This document shows positions 53,827 through 62,658 of a DNA stretch of 64,000 bases, piece after piece. Source of the stretch: UBA830 sp036339975 (GTDB taxonomy: Bacteria; Pseudomonadota; Alphaproteobacteria; MPNO01; UBA830); NCBI GenBank assembly GCA_036339975.1, contig JAYYZV010000155.1:1-64000 (forward strand), read 5' to 3'. The notes under the pieces are model-generated. The model was not told where the DNA came from, did not search any database, and saw only the letters and a list, made by a program, of their open reading frames with translations. Position 1 is the stretch's first letter, and every line of letters starts with the position of its first letter. A program made the translations under genes and the position numbers.

Positions 53827-54764
53827 CATTCATTTCCTTTTTTTGAACGCCGTGCCCTTGCGCGGTCACGAAGGCATAGCCGCGATTCCAACACCCCAAG
53901 AATTGCGAAGAATGCCGCAGGCCAGAGCGCCATAATCAAAAATAAATAGACTACTGCGAGAACAATCGAGCGACCGGGCCAAGTGGAGGAGATACTATGC
54001 AGAACTGCTAGTCCGATAAAGAAAAAAGGTATGGCGGCGATAAACATTATATTTAAACCGATAAATGCTGATTCTCCGCCATAAAACGCCAGAATCGCGC
54101 CTAAAATCACGATTGTCATCGGCCATAAAGGGACTTCAATTTCCGAATAAACCGGCTTTGGTCGAATATTTTTGTTTGCGGCGGCCAAAAATCGCTGTGC
54201 TAGCAAGCAATTGACGAGGTTCATAAGTATCCAGGAGGCGACGGCAACGCCCGGAAAAATTCTTGCGGTGGTCGCAATGATTGTATCCATGGCTACCTGA
54301 TCGGCCTGAATTAGGCCCGCTAGGCTTGATTTTAGATAGCCTTCGACCGCCCCCCGAATTCCGCCGTCGCTCTGCAGGAAAACAACGTGTGCGACGATCA
54401 GGGTGGCGAGGCCCAGTATCGATAACCATACAAGAATCCGCCCCACCGGATACCAGGAGATACCTCCCTGTCCATCAGACCGGTTCTTCAGGGCAAAATG
54501 GACAACCATAAGAACAGGCAAGGCGGATGTGATGACGAAGAGACTTAGCGTGCCTGCGCCCGTAGACAGAAGGGCGACCAGTATTGCCGCAAACGCGGCT
54601 GCGACGGCGGCCGGCATTAGCCCCAAAGCCAAGCCCGTCGCAGCAATAGGCAGTTGTGCGAAATAGGCGCACATAAGTGCACCAGGCGATCCCAGCGTGA
54701 TGGAAAGGTGTAGGGTTGCGGAGACAACGCCCGCACCCAGTGGAATGAGCATGGCGTTGCGCAT
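53826..54764 (-). CDS. DUF2232 membrane protein in the ribosomal operon
   Basis: Inner-membrane protein of 312 aa with about eight hydrophobic helices (YybS-like DUF2232 family). It occupies the slot between rpsR and rplI, an order seen in several alphaproteobacteria. The coding overlap with rplI and short gap to rpsR indicate cotranscription. The function is unknown; a membrane partner of ribosome-related proteins has not been demonstrated. Confidence 0.82.
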   Translation of the reverse strand: MRNAMLIPLGAGVVSATLHLSITLGSPGALMCAYFAQLPIAATGLALGLMPAAVAAAFAAILVALLSTGAGTLSLFVITSALPVLMVVHFALKNRSDGQGGISWYPVGRILVWLSILGLATLIVAHVVFLQSDGGIRGAVEGYLKSSLAGLIQADQVAMDTIIATTARIFPGVAVASWILMNLVNCLLAQRFLAAANKNIRPKPVYSEIEVPLWPMTIVILGAILAFYGGESAFIGLNIMFIAAIPFFFIGLAVLHSISSTWPGRSIVLAVVYLFLIMALWPAAFFAILGVLESRLCLRDRARARRSKKGNE

Positions 54765-54793
54765 AAAGACCTGCCCGCCGGCTAGCTGCCGTA

Positions 54794-55021
54794 TCAGTCG
54801 ATAATAAAAGGCATAAGGGCGAGGTTGCGTGCGCGCTTGATAGCGGATGCAAGCTCCCGCTGCTTTTTGGCTGAAACCGCGGTAATCCGGCTGGGCACGA
54901 TTTTGCCGCGTTCAGAAGTAAAACGTTGCAGCAGTTTCACGTTTTTATAATCGATTTTCGGAGCGTTTTCCCCGGAAAATGGGCAGCTTTTGGGCCGCCG
55001 AAAAAATGGTCGCCGGCTCAT
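54794..55021 (-). CDS. rpsR: 30S ribosomal protein S18
   Basis: Ribosomal protein S18 (75 aa): MSRRPFFRRPKSCPFSGENA, followed by the conserved IDYKNVKLLQRFTSERGKIVPSRITAVSAK. It binds the S6-S15 region of 16S rRNA with S6. Length is usual. The start overlaps the rpsF stop (ATGA), and DUF2232 follows 29 bases later. Confidence 0.97.
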   Translation of the reverse strand: MSRRPFFRRPKSCPFSGENAPKIDYKNVKLLQRFTSERGKIVPSRITAVSAKKQRELASAIKRARNLALMPFIID

Positions 55022-55515
55022 TCGTCGGTTTCCTTGCTATCTTTGGCTTCATTGTTGTCTTCGGCTTCATTGCGATCAATGACAGCATCCGCAGCCATAG
55101 GTTCTTCAGACTTCGGTTTGAATTCAGTGGAACTGTCCTGTTGCTCATCGTTCTCATCGCGGCCGCGCCCTCGATCACGTTCATCGCGGCTATTTCTGTT
55201 TTGCATGATTATCGATGGGCCTTCTTCATGCTCGTCGACGCGGACGGTCATATAGCGCAATACATCTTCGCTCAGGCGCATGTTGCGCTCCATCTCCGCC
55301 AGTGCGGCAGGCGGCGCATCTATGTTCATCAGCGAATAGTGGCCTTTTCGATTTTTCTTAATCCGATAAGCAAGGGATTTCAGGCCCCAGTATTCGTCTT
55401 TGGTAACTTTTCCGCCATTTTCTTCAAGTATCTTCGTCCAGTCCCCTGTGAGGGCTTCGACCTGAGTCGCAGAAATGTCCGGGCGTGCGATATACACGCT
55501 TTCGTATAGAGGCAC
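55018..55515 (-). CDS. rpsF: 30S ribosomal protein S6 with an acidic C-terminal extension
   Basis: S6 of 165 aa (E. coli 131). The core is normal, from MPLYESVYIARPDISATQVE to the RKKGHYSLMNIDAPP-like region and VDEHEEGPS. The last 60 residues are Asp/Glu/Arg/Asn/Gln-rich and low complexity (DERDRGRGRDENDEQQ), an extension also seen in its operon partner L9. It heads the minus-strand operon rpsF-rpsR-DUF2232-rplI. The intergenic region shared with fabD should hold the promoter. Confidence 0.95.
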   Translation of the reverse strand: MPLYESVYIARPDISATQVEALTGDWTKILEENGGKVTKDEYWGLKSLAYRIKKNRKGHYSLMNIDAPPAALAEMERNMRLSEDVLRYMTVRVDEHEEGPSIIMQNRNSRDERDRGRGRDENDEQQDSSTEFKPKSEEPMAADAVIDRNEAEDNNEAKDSKETDE

Positions 55516-55708
55516 CTTTTATACTCCTAGTTGGTATCCGGCGCGTTTCCCCGTCCGGCACTCATTTCCGTCACACTTTCTTTTTCTCCGATCCACACAA
55601 TATCAGCGTCAAAAATCAGGAGAAAAGACGCGCGGCGTTATGAGGCGCCGGAATATACACATTTGTATGGCACGCGCAAGCAATCGTCGCATGATTCGTG
55701 TCACTATC

Positions 55709-55736
55709 TTGACTCGCGTTTTTCACCCTATATGAC
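55709..55736 (+). promoter_or_regulatory. Candidate promoter of the fabD operon
   Basis: TTGACT (55709-55714) and TATGAC (55731-55736) are separated by 16 bases. The -10 lies 45 bases before the fabD ATG, with GGAACGGGA as a possible ribosome-binding region. It is the best-looking promoter in this intergenic region. Confidence 0.45.
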
Positions 55737-55781
55737 TGCCTGGATGGGTCCGAACAGAGCTAAAATGGTGGAACGGGACAA

Positions 55782-56723
55782 ATGACATGCGCATTCGTGT
55801 TTCCTGGACAGGGATCCCAAGCGGTGGGTATGGGGCAGGAACTGCTTGCCGCGTTCCCGGTCGCCCGCGAAACATTGGAAGAGGTCGATGATGCGCTAGG
55901 CGAGAACCTAACCAAACTGATAGCCGAAGGTCCGGCGGAAGACCTGACGCTGACCGAAAACGCTCAACCGGCGTTGATGGCGATCAGCATGGCGGTAATG
56001 CGTGTCCTGGAAACAGAGGGTGGGGGTAAGATCGATAAGGTTGCCGCCTTCGTCGCGGGTCATTCGCTGGGCGAGTACTCTGCCTTGGCGGCAGCTCGAT
56101 CTTTTGGATTGGCGGATGCCGCTCGGCTGCTGAAGACCCGTGGACTGGCTATGCAGAAGGCTGTTCCTATAGGCGGGGGCGGTATGGCGGCGCTGTTGGG
56201 TGCCAACCTTGACCAAGCAGAGAAAATTGCCGCCGCCGCGGCCGAAGGACAGGTCTGTTCGGTGGCTAACGACAACGCGCCTGGCCAGGTGGTTTTGTCC
56301 GGCGCAATGGAAGCGATTGACCGGGCTATCCAAATTGCTAGCGACCGCGGCATCCGTCGTAGTGTTAAATTGCCGGTAAGCGCCCCGTTTCATTGTGAAA
56401 TGATGGCCCCCGCCGCTGATGTGATGAAAAAGACGCTTGGCGAAGTCGAGATTGTGCGCCCCCTCGTGCAAGTGATGGCGAATGTAACGGCTTCGTCTGC
56501 TGAGAACCCCGACCACATTAAATCGTTATTAGTGGAACAAGTGACGTCGATAGTTCGATGGCGTGAGAGTGTACTGGCAATGCGGGATGCCGGCGTAGAT
56601 ACGGTGATCGAGCTCGGGGCGGGCAAAGTATTGTCCGGCCTGACCAAAAGAATTGACCCTGACCTGAGATCGCTTAATGCTGAGACGCCGGAAGACGTCG
56701 AGGCCGCCCTCAAAATTATCTAG
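55782..56723 (+). CDS. fabD: Malonyl-CoA:ACP transacylase
   Basis: FabD of 313 aa, charging acyl carrier protein with malonate. The nucleophile Ser95 lies in GHSLGEY (93-99), the N-terminal FPGQGSQ motif at 7-13, and a C-terminal His in SAPFHCEMM. It starts the fatty-acid operon fabD-fabG-acpP-fabF, followed by mltG and yicC. It is divergent from rpsF. Confidence 0.97.
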   Translation: MTCAFVFPGQGSQAVGMGQELLAAFPVARETLEEVDDALGENLTKLIAEGPAEDLTLTENAQPALMAISMAVMRVLETEGGGKIDKVAAFVAGHSLGEYSALAAARSFGLADAARLLKTRGLAMQKAVPIGGGGMAALLGANLDQAEKIAAAAAEGQVCSVANDNAPGQVVLSGAMEAIDRAIQIASDRGIRRSVKLPVSAPFHCEMMAPAADVMKKTLGEVEIVRPLVQVMANVTASSAENPDHIKSLLVEQVTSIVRWRESVLAMRDAGVDTVIELGAGKVLSGLTKRIDPDLRSLNAETPEDVEAALKII

Positions 56724-56734
56724 GAGCACTCGAC

Positions 56735-57472
56735 ATGTTTGCACTTTCCGATAAGAAGGCTTTAGTCACTGGCGCATCGGGTGGTATAGGCGGTGCGATA
56801 GCTAGGGCACTTCACGCGCAGGGAGCGACGGTTGCGCTGGCTGGAAGAAATAAGAACGCCCTCGATGAGCTTGCGGCAGATCTCGGGGCACGTGCTCACG
56901 TTGTAACAGGCGACTTAGGGGATGCCGGGAGTGCCGATGTGATGTTGTCTGCCGCGGAGAAGGCGATGGATGGGATCGACATTCTAGTCAATAACGCAGG
57001 CTTTACCCGAGACAATCTCGCCATGCGCATAAAAGATCAGGATTGGCAGACCGTTATTGATGTAAACCTGACGGCCTGCTTCCGCCTGTCGCGCGCCGTA
57101 TTACGTGGCATGATGAAGGCGCGTTGGGGCCGTATCATCAACATGGCCTCTATCGTCGGAGTCACAGGAAATCCAGGACAAGCTAACTATGCTGCGTCTA
57201 AAGCTGGCATAATCGGAATGTCAAAGGCTTTGGCCAGTGAGGTGGCGACCCGGGGGATCACGGTTAATTGCATCGCACCGGGTTTCATTGAGACGGCGAT
57301 GACCGAATCACTGGCTGATGATCAGCAGGCGAAACTGATCGCGTCCGTGCCCGCCGGACGGCTGGGAACCCCGGAAGACGTAGCGGGCTGCGCAGTATTT
57401 CTAGCGTCCGATGAAGCCGCATATGTGACTGGTCAAACCTTGCATGTGAATGGTGGAATGGCCATGATATAG
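56735..57472 (+). CDS. fabG: 3-oxoacyl-ACP reductase
   Basis: SDR-family reductase of 245 aa that reduces 3-ketoacyl-ACP with NADPH. TGASGGIG is at 12-19, the catalytic Ser139, Tyr152 and Lys156 (NYAASK), and ENLTACF-type dimer residues follow. Length and position in the operon establish FabG rather than a catabolic SDR. Confidence 0.97.
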   Translation: MFALSDKKALVTGASGGIGGAIARALHAQGATVALAGRNKNALDELAADLGARAHVVTGDLGDAGSADVMLSAAEKAMDGIDILVNNAGFTRDNLAMRIKDQDWQTVIDVNLTACFRLSRAVLRGMMKARWGRIINMASIVGVTGNPGQANYAASKAGIIGMSKALASEVATRGITVNCIAPGFIETAMTESLADDQQAKLIASVPAGRLGTPEDVAGCAVFLASDEAAYVTGQTLHVNGGMAMI

Positions 57473-57600
57473 ATCGCTTGGGCGCATGGTCGCCCTTCAG
57501 CGCAGAGCCCTTAAAAATGTTGATTTTGGGTCAGGAGAAAACGAAACCAGAGGCCGGCCCGACGTTTGCTCGGACGCCGCCAAATTCCAAGGAAAAAATA

Positions 57601-57837
57601 ATGAGTGATACAGCAGACCGGGTGAAAAAGATCGTCGTTGAACATCTTGGCGTTGACGAAAGCAAAGTAACCGATAACGCCAGCTTTATAGAAGACCTAG
57701 GGGCGGATAGCCTCGACACAGTCGAACTCGTGATGGCATTTGAAGAGGAATTTGGATGCGAGATACCGGATGATGCTGCTGAGAAAATTCTCACCGTCAA
57801 GGATGCTATGGCGTTTATTGACGAGAATGCCGGCTGA
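57601..57837 (+). CDS. acpP: Acyl carrier protein
   Basis: ACP of 78 aa. The phosphopantetheine serine is Ser37 in GADSLDT, and the rest is the classic acidic helical ACP. ATG 57601 is the conventional start (MSDTADRVKKIVV); an upstream in-frame start at 57478 lies in the fabG intergenic region and has no family homology. It sits between fabG and fabF. Confidence 0.96.
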   Translation: MSDTADRVKKIVVEHLGVDESKVTDNASFIEDLGADSLDTVELVMAFEEEFGCEIPDDAAEKILTVKDAMAFIDENAG

Positions 57838-57900
57838 TGCCCTACAACAGGATCTGATAATTTTCCCACAGAGAGGGAATGTACTCGCGAGTGTGAAAGA

Positions 57901-59175
57901 ATGGCCATGCCATTGAGACGTGTCGTAGTTACCGGTGTTGGAGCGGTGACCCCTCTGGGTGCCGGTGTAGAATACGTCTGGGACCGCTTGTTGAAGAGTG
58001 AGTCCGGGGCGGGGAAAATCCAGTCGTTCGATACCGACGATCTATCGGTTAAGATTGCCTGTCAGGTTCCCCTTGGAGAAAGCAGTAGCGGCGCTTTTGA
58101 TCCTGACGACCATTTGTCTCCCAAAGACCAGCGGAAGATGGATCAATTCATCATCTTTGCTCTCGGAGCGGCGGCCGAGGCGATTGAAGATTCTGGCTGG
58201 ACGATCGACAGCGATGAGGATGCCTGGCAGACCGGCGTGATGATAGGATCGGGTATTGGGGGACTAGAGACCATCTCCGAGGCGGCAACGTTACTTCAGG
58301 AAAAGGGCCCCCGGAGGATTTCGCCGTTCTTTATTCCGTCCAGTTTGATCAACCTTGCATCGGGACAGGTGTCCATAAAATACGGGTACAAGGGGCCTAA
58401 CCATGCCCCTGTGACCGCCTGCTCCACCGGTGCCCACGCGATTGGTGACGCATCCAGACTGATAGGGTTCGGAGATGCAGATGTCATGATTGCGGGCGGC
58501 GCGGAGGCGGCGGTCTGTCGTTTGGGGTTAGCGGGCTTCGCGGCAGCCAGGGCCCTTTCGTCTAATTTTAATGAAGAGCCTGAACGAGCGTCGCGTCCTT
58601 GGGACAAGGATCGGGATGGTTTCGTGATGGGTGAGGGAGCCGGCGTCGTCGTATTGGAAGAATATGAACACGCTAAGGCTCGCGGCGCAAAAATTTATGC
58701 CGAGGTGGCTGGCTATGGCTTGTCCGGCGATGCCTATCACATCACTTCCCCGCCAGAAGACGGTAATGGCGGGTATCGCGCAATGCAGTCGGCCTTGCGA
58801 AACGCTGGTATTAATGTGGAAGATATTGACTACATCAATGCCCATGGTACTTCGACGCCGGTTGGCGATGAGATAGAACTGGGCGCGGTTAAACGACTTT
58901 TTGGGGAACACGCCTATAGTTTGTCGATGTCGTCCACCAAATCGGCGATCGGTCATTTGCTGGGAGCCGCCGGTGCGGTAGAGGCTATCTTCTCGTTAAA
59001 GGCGATCGAAGACGGCGTTGCACCGCCAACGCTCAACCTCGAAGATCCGTCGGAAGGCTGCGACATTGACCTCGTGGCTAATGAGCCGAAAGAGCGACCT
59101 ATAAAGGTTGCATTGTCGAATTCGTTCGGCTTCGGCGGTACAAATGCCTCAGTCGTGTTTAAAAAGGCCTCCTAA
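57901..59175 (+). CDS. fabF: 3-oxoacyl-ACP synthase II
   Basis: Condensing enzyme of 424 aa. Nucleophile Cys174 is in TACSTGAHA; His315 (NAHGTSTP), Lys347 and His352 (SSTKSAIGHLL) complete the site. It elongates acyl-ACP with malonyl-ACP. An alternative ATG (MPLRRVVVTG) is at 57907. It follows acpP by 63 bases and precedes mltG by six. Confidence 0.97.
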   Translation: MAMPLRRVVVTGVGAVTPLGAGVEYVWDRLLKSESGAGKIQSFDTDDLSVKIACQVPLGESSSGAFDPDDHLSPKDQRKMDQFIIFALGAAAEAIEDSGWTIDSDEDAWQTGVMIGSGIGGLETISEAATLLQEKGPRRISPFFIPSSLINLASGQVSIKYGYKGPNHAPVTACSTGAHAIGDASRLIGFGDADVMIAGGAEAAVCRLGLAGFAAARALSSNFNEEPERASRPWDKDRDGFVMGEGAGVVVLEEYEHAKARGAKIYAEVAGYGLSGDAYHITSPPEDGNGGYRAMQSALRNAGINVEDIDYINAHGTSTPVGDEIELGAVKRLFGEHAYSLSMSSTKSAIGHLLGAAGAVEAIFSLKAIEDGVAPPTLNLEDPSEGCDIDLVANEPKERPIKVALSNSFGFGGTNASVVFKKAS

Positions 59176-59181
59176 CCCGAA

Positions 59182-60168
59182 ATGTGGCGGTCCGCCGTCC
59201 GCTTTCTTGCCATCCTGATATCGGTGGCTTCCGTTGCCATCGGATCGGGTATATTTTGGGCATGGGCCGCGTATCGCGCCGATGGCCCGTTAACACAACC
59301 GATTACCATCATAATAGCTAAGGGAGTTGGCGTTAAGCAGATCGCCGCGCAACTTGTCTCATCTGGCGCTATAGAGAACGAACACCTGTTCGTGCTCGGT
59401 GCGAGATATAACGAAACGGCCAGACGAATGCGTGCTGGAGAATTCATACTACAACCCGGTATGAGTATCCGCGCAATTTCCGATCACTTGGTTAACGGCG
59501 AGTTTGTGAAACGTCGTCTTACGATTCCTGAAGGCTTTTTGACGGAGGAGGTGGTATCTTTGGTCGCCGCGACCGACGGTCTGGTCGGAGATGTACCGTT
59601 AGATCGCCCGGAGGGGATTTACCTGCCCGATACCTATTTCTTCATTTATGGCGATACGCGGTTGTCAATTTTGTCGCGCATGAAAAAAGCCATGGATTCG
59701 GCGTTGGTGGAAGTCTGGAACGCGCGGGATGTGAATATTGCCATTTCTTCCCCGCGCGAAGCCTTGATACTCGCTTCGATCATCGAGTGTGAAACGGGGG
59801 TCGAGGCCGAACGTGCGAGGGTCTCCAGCGTATTTCACAATAGGATTAGGCTCCGTATGCGGCTGCAATCCGATCCGACTGTCGCTTATGCAGTGACAGG
59901 CGGAAGGCGCCCTTTAGGTCGCCCCCTAAGCCGCGCCGATATGAAAATCGACTCCCACTACAACACCTATCTCCGCTTCGGTATGCCACCAGGCCCAATC
60001 GCTAACCCTGGTCGTGCGGCGCTGATGGCGGCGGTCCAGCCGGCGGATACGAAAGATCTTTATTTTGTTGCTGACGGTACCGGAGGGCACGCTTTTGCGA
60101 GGACCCTTGCCGAACATAACCGTAATGTCACTAAATGGCGCCGAATTCAGCGGCGACGAACAAAATGA
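59182..60168 (+). CDS. mltG: Endolytic transglycosylase MltG (YceG-like)
   Basis: Inner-membrane-anchored lytic transglycosylase of 328 aa. Residues 8-30 form one transmembrane helix; the LysM-like domain follows. The catalytic Glu202 is in ASIIECETG, and LPDTYFF and YNTYLRFGMPPGPIANPG complete the YceG signature. It ends nascent peptidoglycan chains in the periplasm. It is encoded six bases after fabF, an order shared by many alphaproteobacteria. Confidence 0.95.
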   Translation: MWRSAVRFLAILISVASVAIGSGIFWAWAAYRADGPLTQPITIIIAKGVGVKQIAAQLVSSGAIENEHLFVLGARYNETARRMRAGEFILQPGMSIRAISDHLVNGEFVKRRLTIPEGFLTEEVVSLVAATDGLVGDVPLDRPEGIYLPDTYFFIYGDTRLSILSRMKKAMDSALVEVWNARDVNIAISSPREALILASIIECETGVEAERARVSSVFHNRIRLRMRLQSDPTVAYAVTGGRRPLGRPLSRADMKIDSHYNTYLRFGMPPGPIANPGRAALMAAVQPADTKDLYFVADGTGGHAFARTLAEHNRNVTKWRRIQRRRTK

Positions 60169-60257
60169 TGCGCAACCCAAAGGCGACTTTCGACACTGAA
60201 AATGATAAAATACGACTAATACAAATACGCTAGGCGCAAACAAGAAAAGAGGGGCCA

Positions 60258-61142
60258 TTGACGGTAACGAGTATGACTGGGTTTGCCCGGACGGACGGTT
60301 CAGTCGCCGGTTACAGTTGGGTGTGGGAAGTTAAAAGCGTAAATTCCAAGGGGCTCGACCTGCGTTTTCGTCTGCCTCATGGATTTGATGCACTTGAAGC
60401 ACAGGCGCGGAAGCGCGCAGTAGAGAAGTTTGTGCGGGGAAACCTGTCCATAAATTTGGTGATTCAACGACCAAAGAAACCGGCTGCTCTAGAAATCAAC
60501 CGGCCCGTGCTGGAAAAAATGATGTCACTAGCGGCGGAGTACCGCGGCAGTGCAGACGCGGTTAACGTAGAAAATCTGATGGGATTGCGTGGCGTGATTG
60601 AACTCGTCGAAGAGGATATAGAGGAAAAGGATACGATTGCCATGCGGGACACCGCGGTCATCGCTTCGCTTGAAGAACTTTTCGATTCTCTTACCTATTC
60701 CCGATCGTGTGAGGGCAAACGCCTCGCGGGTATCGTCGAAGAACATATTGGAGAAATTGCATCACTTACCGCCGAAGCAGCGGGTTTGGTTGAGCTTCAG
60801 CCTGAGCGCATAAAGGGCAGATTGATGGATCAGCTTGGTGAGTTGCTCCATGACGACAACTCTCTCTCTGAGGACCGAATCGCTCAGGAACTGGCATTGA
60901 TCGTCGTGCGCGGTGACGTTCGTGAAGAACTGGACCGGTTGGTGGCCCACGTCGCTGCAGCACGTGAACTAATGGGCGAGGGGGTGGCCGTCGGTCGCCG
61001 TTTGGATTTTCTGTGTCAGGAATTCAACCGGGAGGCTAATACTCTGTGTTCCAAGTCCTCCGACATGGATTTAACACGGATTGGTCTCGCCTTAAAATCG
61101 GCGATAGAACGGCTCCGCGAACAAATTCAAAATATCGAGTAG
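60258..61142 (+). CDS. yicC: YicC family endoribonuclease-like protein
   Basis: YicC-like protein of 294 aa. The TTG at 60258 gives MTVTSMTGFARTDG, matching the YicC opening, and GAGGGG (60249-60254) precedes it closely. The C-terminal motif EFNREANTLCSKSSDMDLT is typical of the family. Members are stress-associated RNases in E. coli and Bacillus. It lies immediately upstream of gmk, a conserved neighbour pair. It is separated from mltG by 89 bases. Confidence 0.93.
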   Translation: MTVTSMTGFARTDGSVAGYSWVWEVKSVNSKGLDLRFRLPHGFDALEAQARKRAVEKFVRGNLSINLVIQRPKKPAALEINRPVLEKMMSLAAEYRGSADAVNVENLMGLRGVIELVEEDIEEKDTIAMRDTAVIASLEELFDSLTYSRSCEGKRLAGIVEEHIGEIASLTAEAAGLVELQPERIKGRLMDQLGELLHDDNSLSEDRIAQELALIVVRGDVREELDRLVAHVAAARELMGEGVAVGRRLDFLCQEFNREANTLCSKSSDMDLTRIGLALKSAIERLREQIQNIE

Positions 61143-61150
61143 ATTTAAAT

Positions 61151-61795
61151 ATGGTTGATACGGTTAGCAGGATTGAGCGACGGGGGTTAATGCTTGTGCT
61201 GTCGTCGCCTTCCGGGGCCGGCAAGACGACCATTTCGCGAATGTTGCTAGAGCGCGACGAGGATATATCCCTTTCTGTGTCCGTAACGACACGGCCTAAG
61301 CGACCAGGTGAGGTGGATGGCCGTGATTACCATTTTATAGACCCGACGGAATTCAATCTCATGCTTAACCGACGTGAATTATTGGAGCATGCTAAGGTCT
61401 TCGACCACTATTATGGAACGCCCCAGAGTGCCGTCGAAGAAGCGTTGGCGGTTGGTAAGGATGTACTATTCGACATCGACTGGCAGGGAGAACAGCAACT
61501 AAAACAAGCGACCCGTAACGATCTTGCCAGCGTCTTCATCCTACCCCCGTCTACCGAGGAACTGGCGCGGCGACTGCAATCGAGGGCGCAGGATCCAGCC
61601 GATGTGGTTGCGGTGCGCATGGAAAAAGCGCCTGATGAAATTAGCCATTGGCCGGAATATGACTACATCATCGTCAACTACGATATAGAGGAGAGTGTCT
61701 CCCAGGTTCAAGCGGTCTTGGCGGCCGAGCGGTTGAAACGCGAACGCCAGATCGGGCTGACAAATTTTGTTAAACGTCTTCGCGAGTGGCAGTAA
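61151..61795 (+). CDS. gmk: Guanylate kinase
   Basis: GMP kinase of 214 aa, forming GDP from GMP and ATP. The P-loop SPSGAGKTT is at 19-27, and SVSVTTRPKRPGEVDGRDYHF is the GMP-binding segment. ATG 61151 (MVDTVSRIERRG) is used rather than an in-frame ATG at 61046 inside yicC. Its last 26 bases overlap the 3' end of rsmA on the other strand. Confidence 0.97.
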   Translation: MVDTVSRIERRGLMLVLSSPSGAGKTTISRMLLERDEDISLSVSVTTRPKRPGEVDGRDYHFIDPTEFNLMLNRRELLEHAKVFDHYYGTPQSAVEEALAVGKDVLFDIDWQGEQQLKQATRNDLASVFILPPSTEELARRLQSRAQDPADVVAVRMEKAPDEISHWPEYDYIIVNYDIEESVSQVQAVLAAERLKRERQIGLTNFVKRLREWQ

Positions 61796-62654
61796 ACGTC
61801 AGTTTTGTTTCTCTTTTGTAGGCTCGGGCTAGAGAACAAAAACCCTCTATATCAATAGTTTCTGCTCGCGCGGTGGGGTCTATGCCGGCATCAGTTAGAG
61901 TGATATTGGCATTGTTAAACAAGCCTTTCAGGCTGGATCTAAGCATTTTCCTCCGTTGCGAAAATGCAGCAGCGACTACGGTTTCCAGTGCTGCGCCATC
62001 GGCCTTTGCCAGTGGTTCGGCTCTGGGGGTAATTGTAACAACTGTTGAATCAACCTTCGGTGCCGGCGTAAACGCCCGGGCTGGTAAGGTGAGTACAGGT
62101 CTTACATCGCAGCGCCATTGTGTTGCGACGGACAGGCGTCCGTATGCTTTTGTTCCTGGTGATGCAACGAGCCGTTCGGCGACCTCGCTTTGGAACATCA
62201 GGACCATGCGGCCGAAGAGCTCTATTTTCTTCAGCCAGAGAATTAGTAACGACGTCGCAATGTTGTATGGGAGGTTAGCAACAATCGTAAGAGGTCCGAA
62301 CTCGGTCGCAAATGGGGCCGGGTCAAATTCGATGGCGTTTTGTTGGACTAAATGTAGGCTCCCGCCCGCAACCCTTTTCAGCCCCGCGAGTGCATCGATA
62401 CACCTTGGATCGCGTTCAACCGCAATCACGGGACGGGCACCCGCTTCCAGTAGGGCGCGCGTTAGGCCCCCGGGGCCAGGACCGATTTCAATCGTAGGCC
62501 TATCTTCCAGTGGGCCGGCGGCCTGTACTATTCGGCGGGTAATATTGAGGTCTAGCAGAAAATTCTGCCCAAGGGATTTGCGCGCCGAGAGGTCGTGGAG
62601 CGCGATTACATCGCGAAGTGGTGGCAAGGTTGAGAGGTTTGGGATTACAGCCAT
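61770..62654 (-). CDS. rsmA: 16S rRNA (adenine1518/1519-N6) dimethyltransferase
   Basis: RsmA/KsgA of 294 aa, dimethylating two adjacent adenines of 16S rRNA. The SAM motif EIGPGPGGLT is at 56-65, and NLPYN at 127-131 is the adenine-binding motif. The ATG at 62654 is chosen because it follows AAGGTA directly after the pdxA stop; an upstream ATG at 62693 lies inside pdxA. The surA-pdxA-rsmA order is classic. The 3' end overlaps gmk by 26 bases, tail to tail. Confidence 0.96.
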   Translation of the reverse strand: MAVIPNLSTLPPLRDVIALHDLSARKSLGQNFLLDLNITRRIVQAAGPLEDRPTIEIGPGPGGLTRALLEAGARPVIAVERDPRCIDALAGLKRVAGGSLHLVQQNAIEFDPAPFATEFGPLTIVANLPYNIATSLLILWLKKIELFGRMVLMFQSEVAERLVASPGTKAYGRLSVATQWRCDVRPVLTLPARAFTPAPKVDSTVVTITPRAEPLAKADGAALETVVAAAFSQRRKMLRSSLKGLFNNANITLTDAGIDPTARAETIDIEGFCSLARAYKRETKLTFTATREDV

Positions 62655-62658
62655 TACC

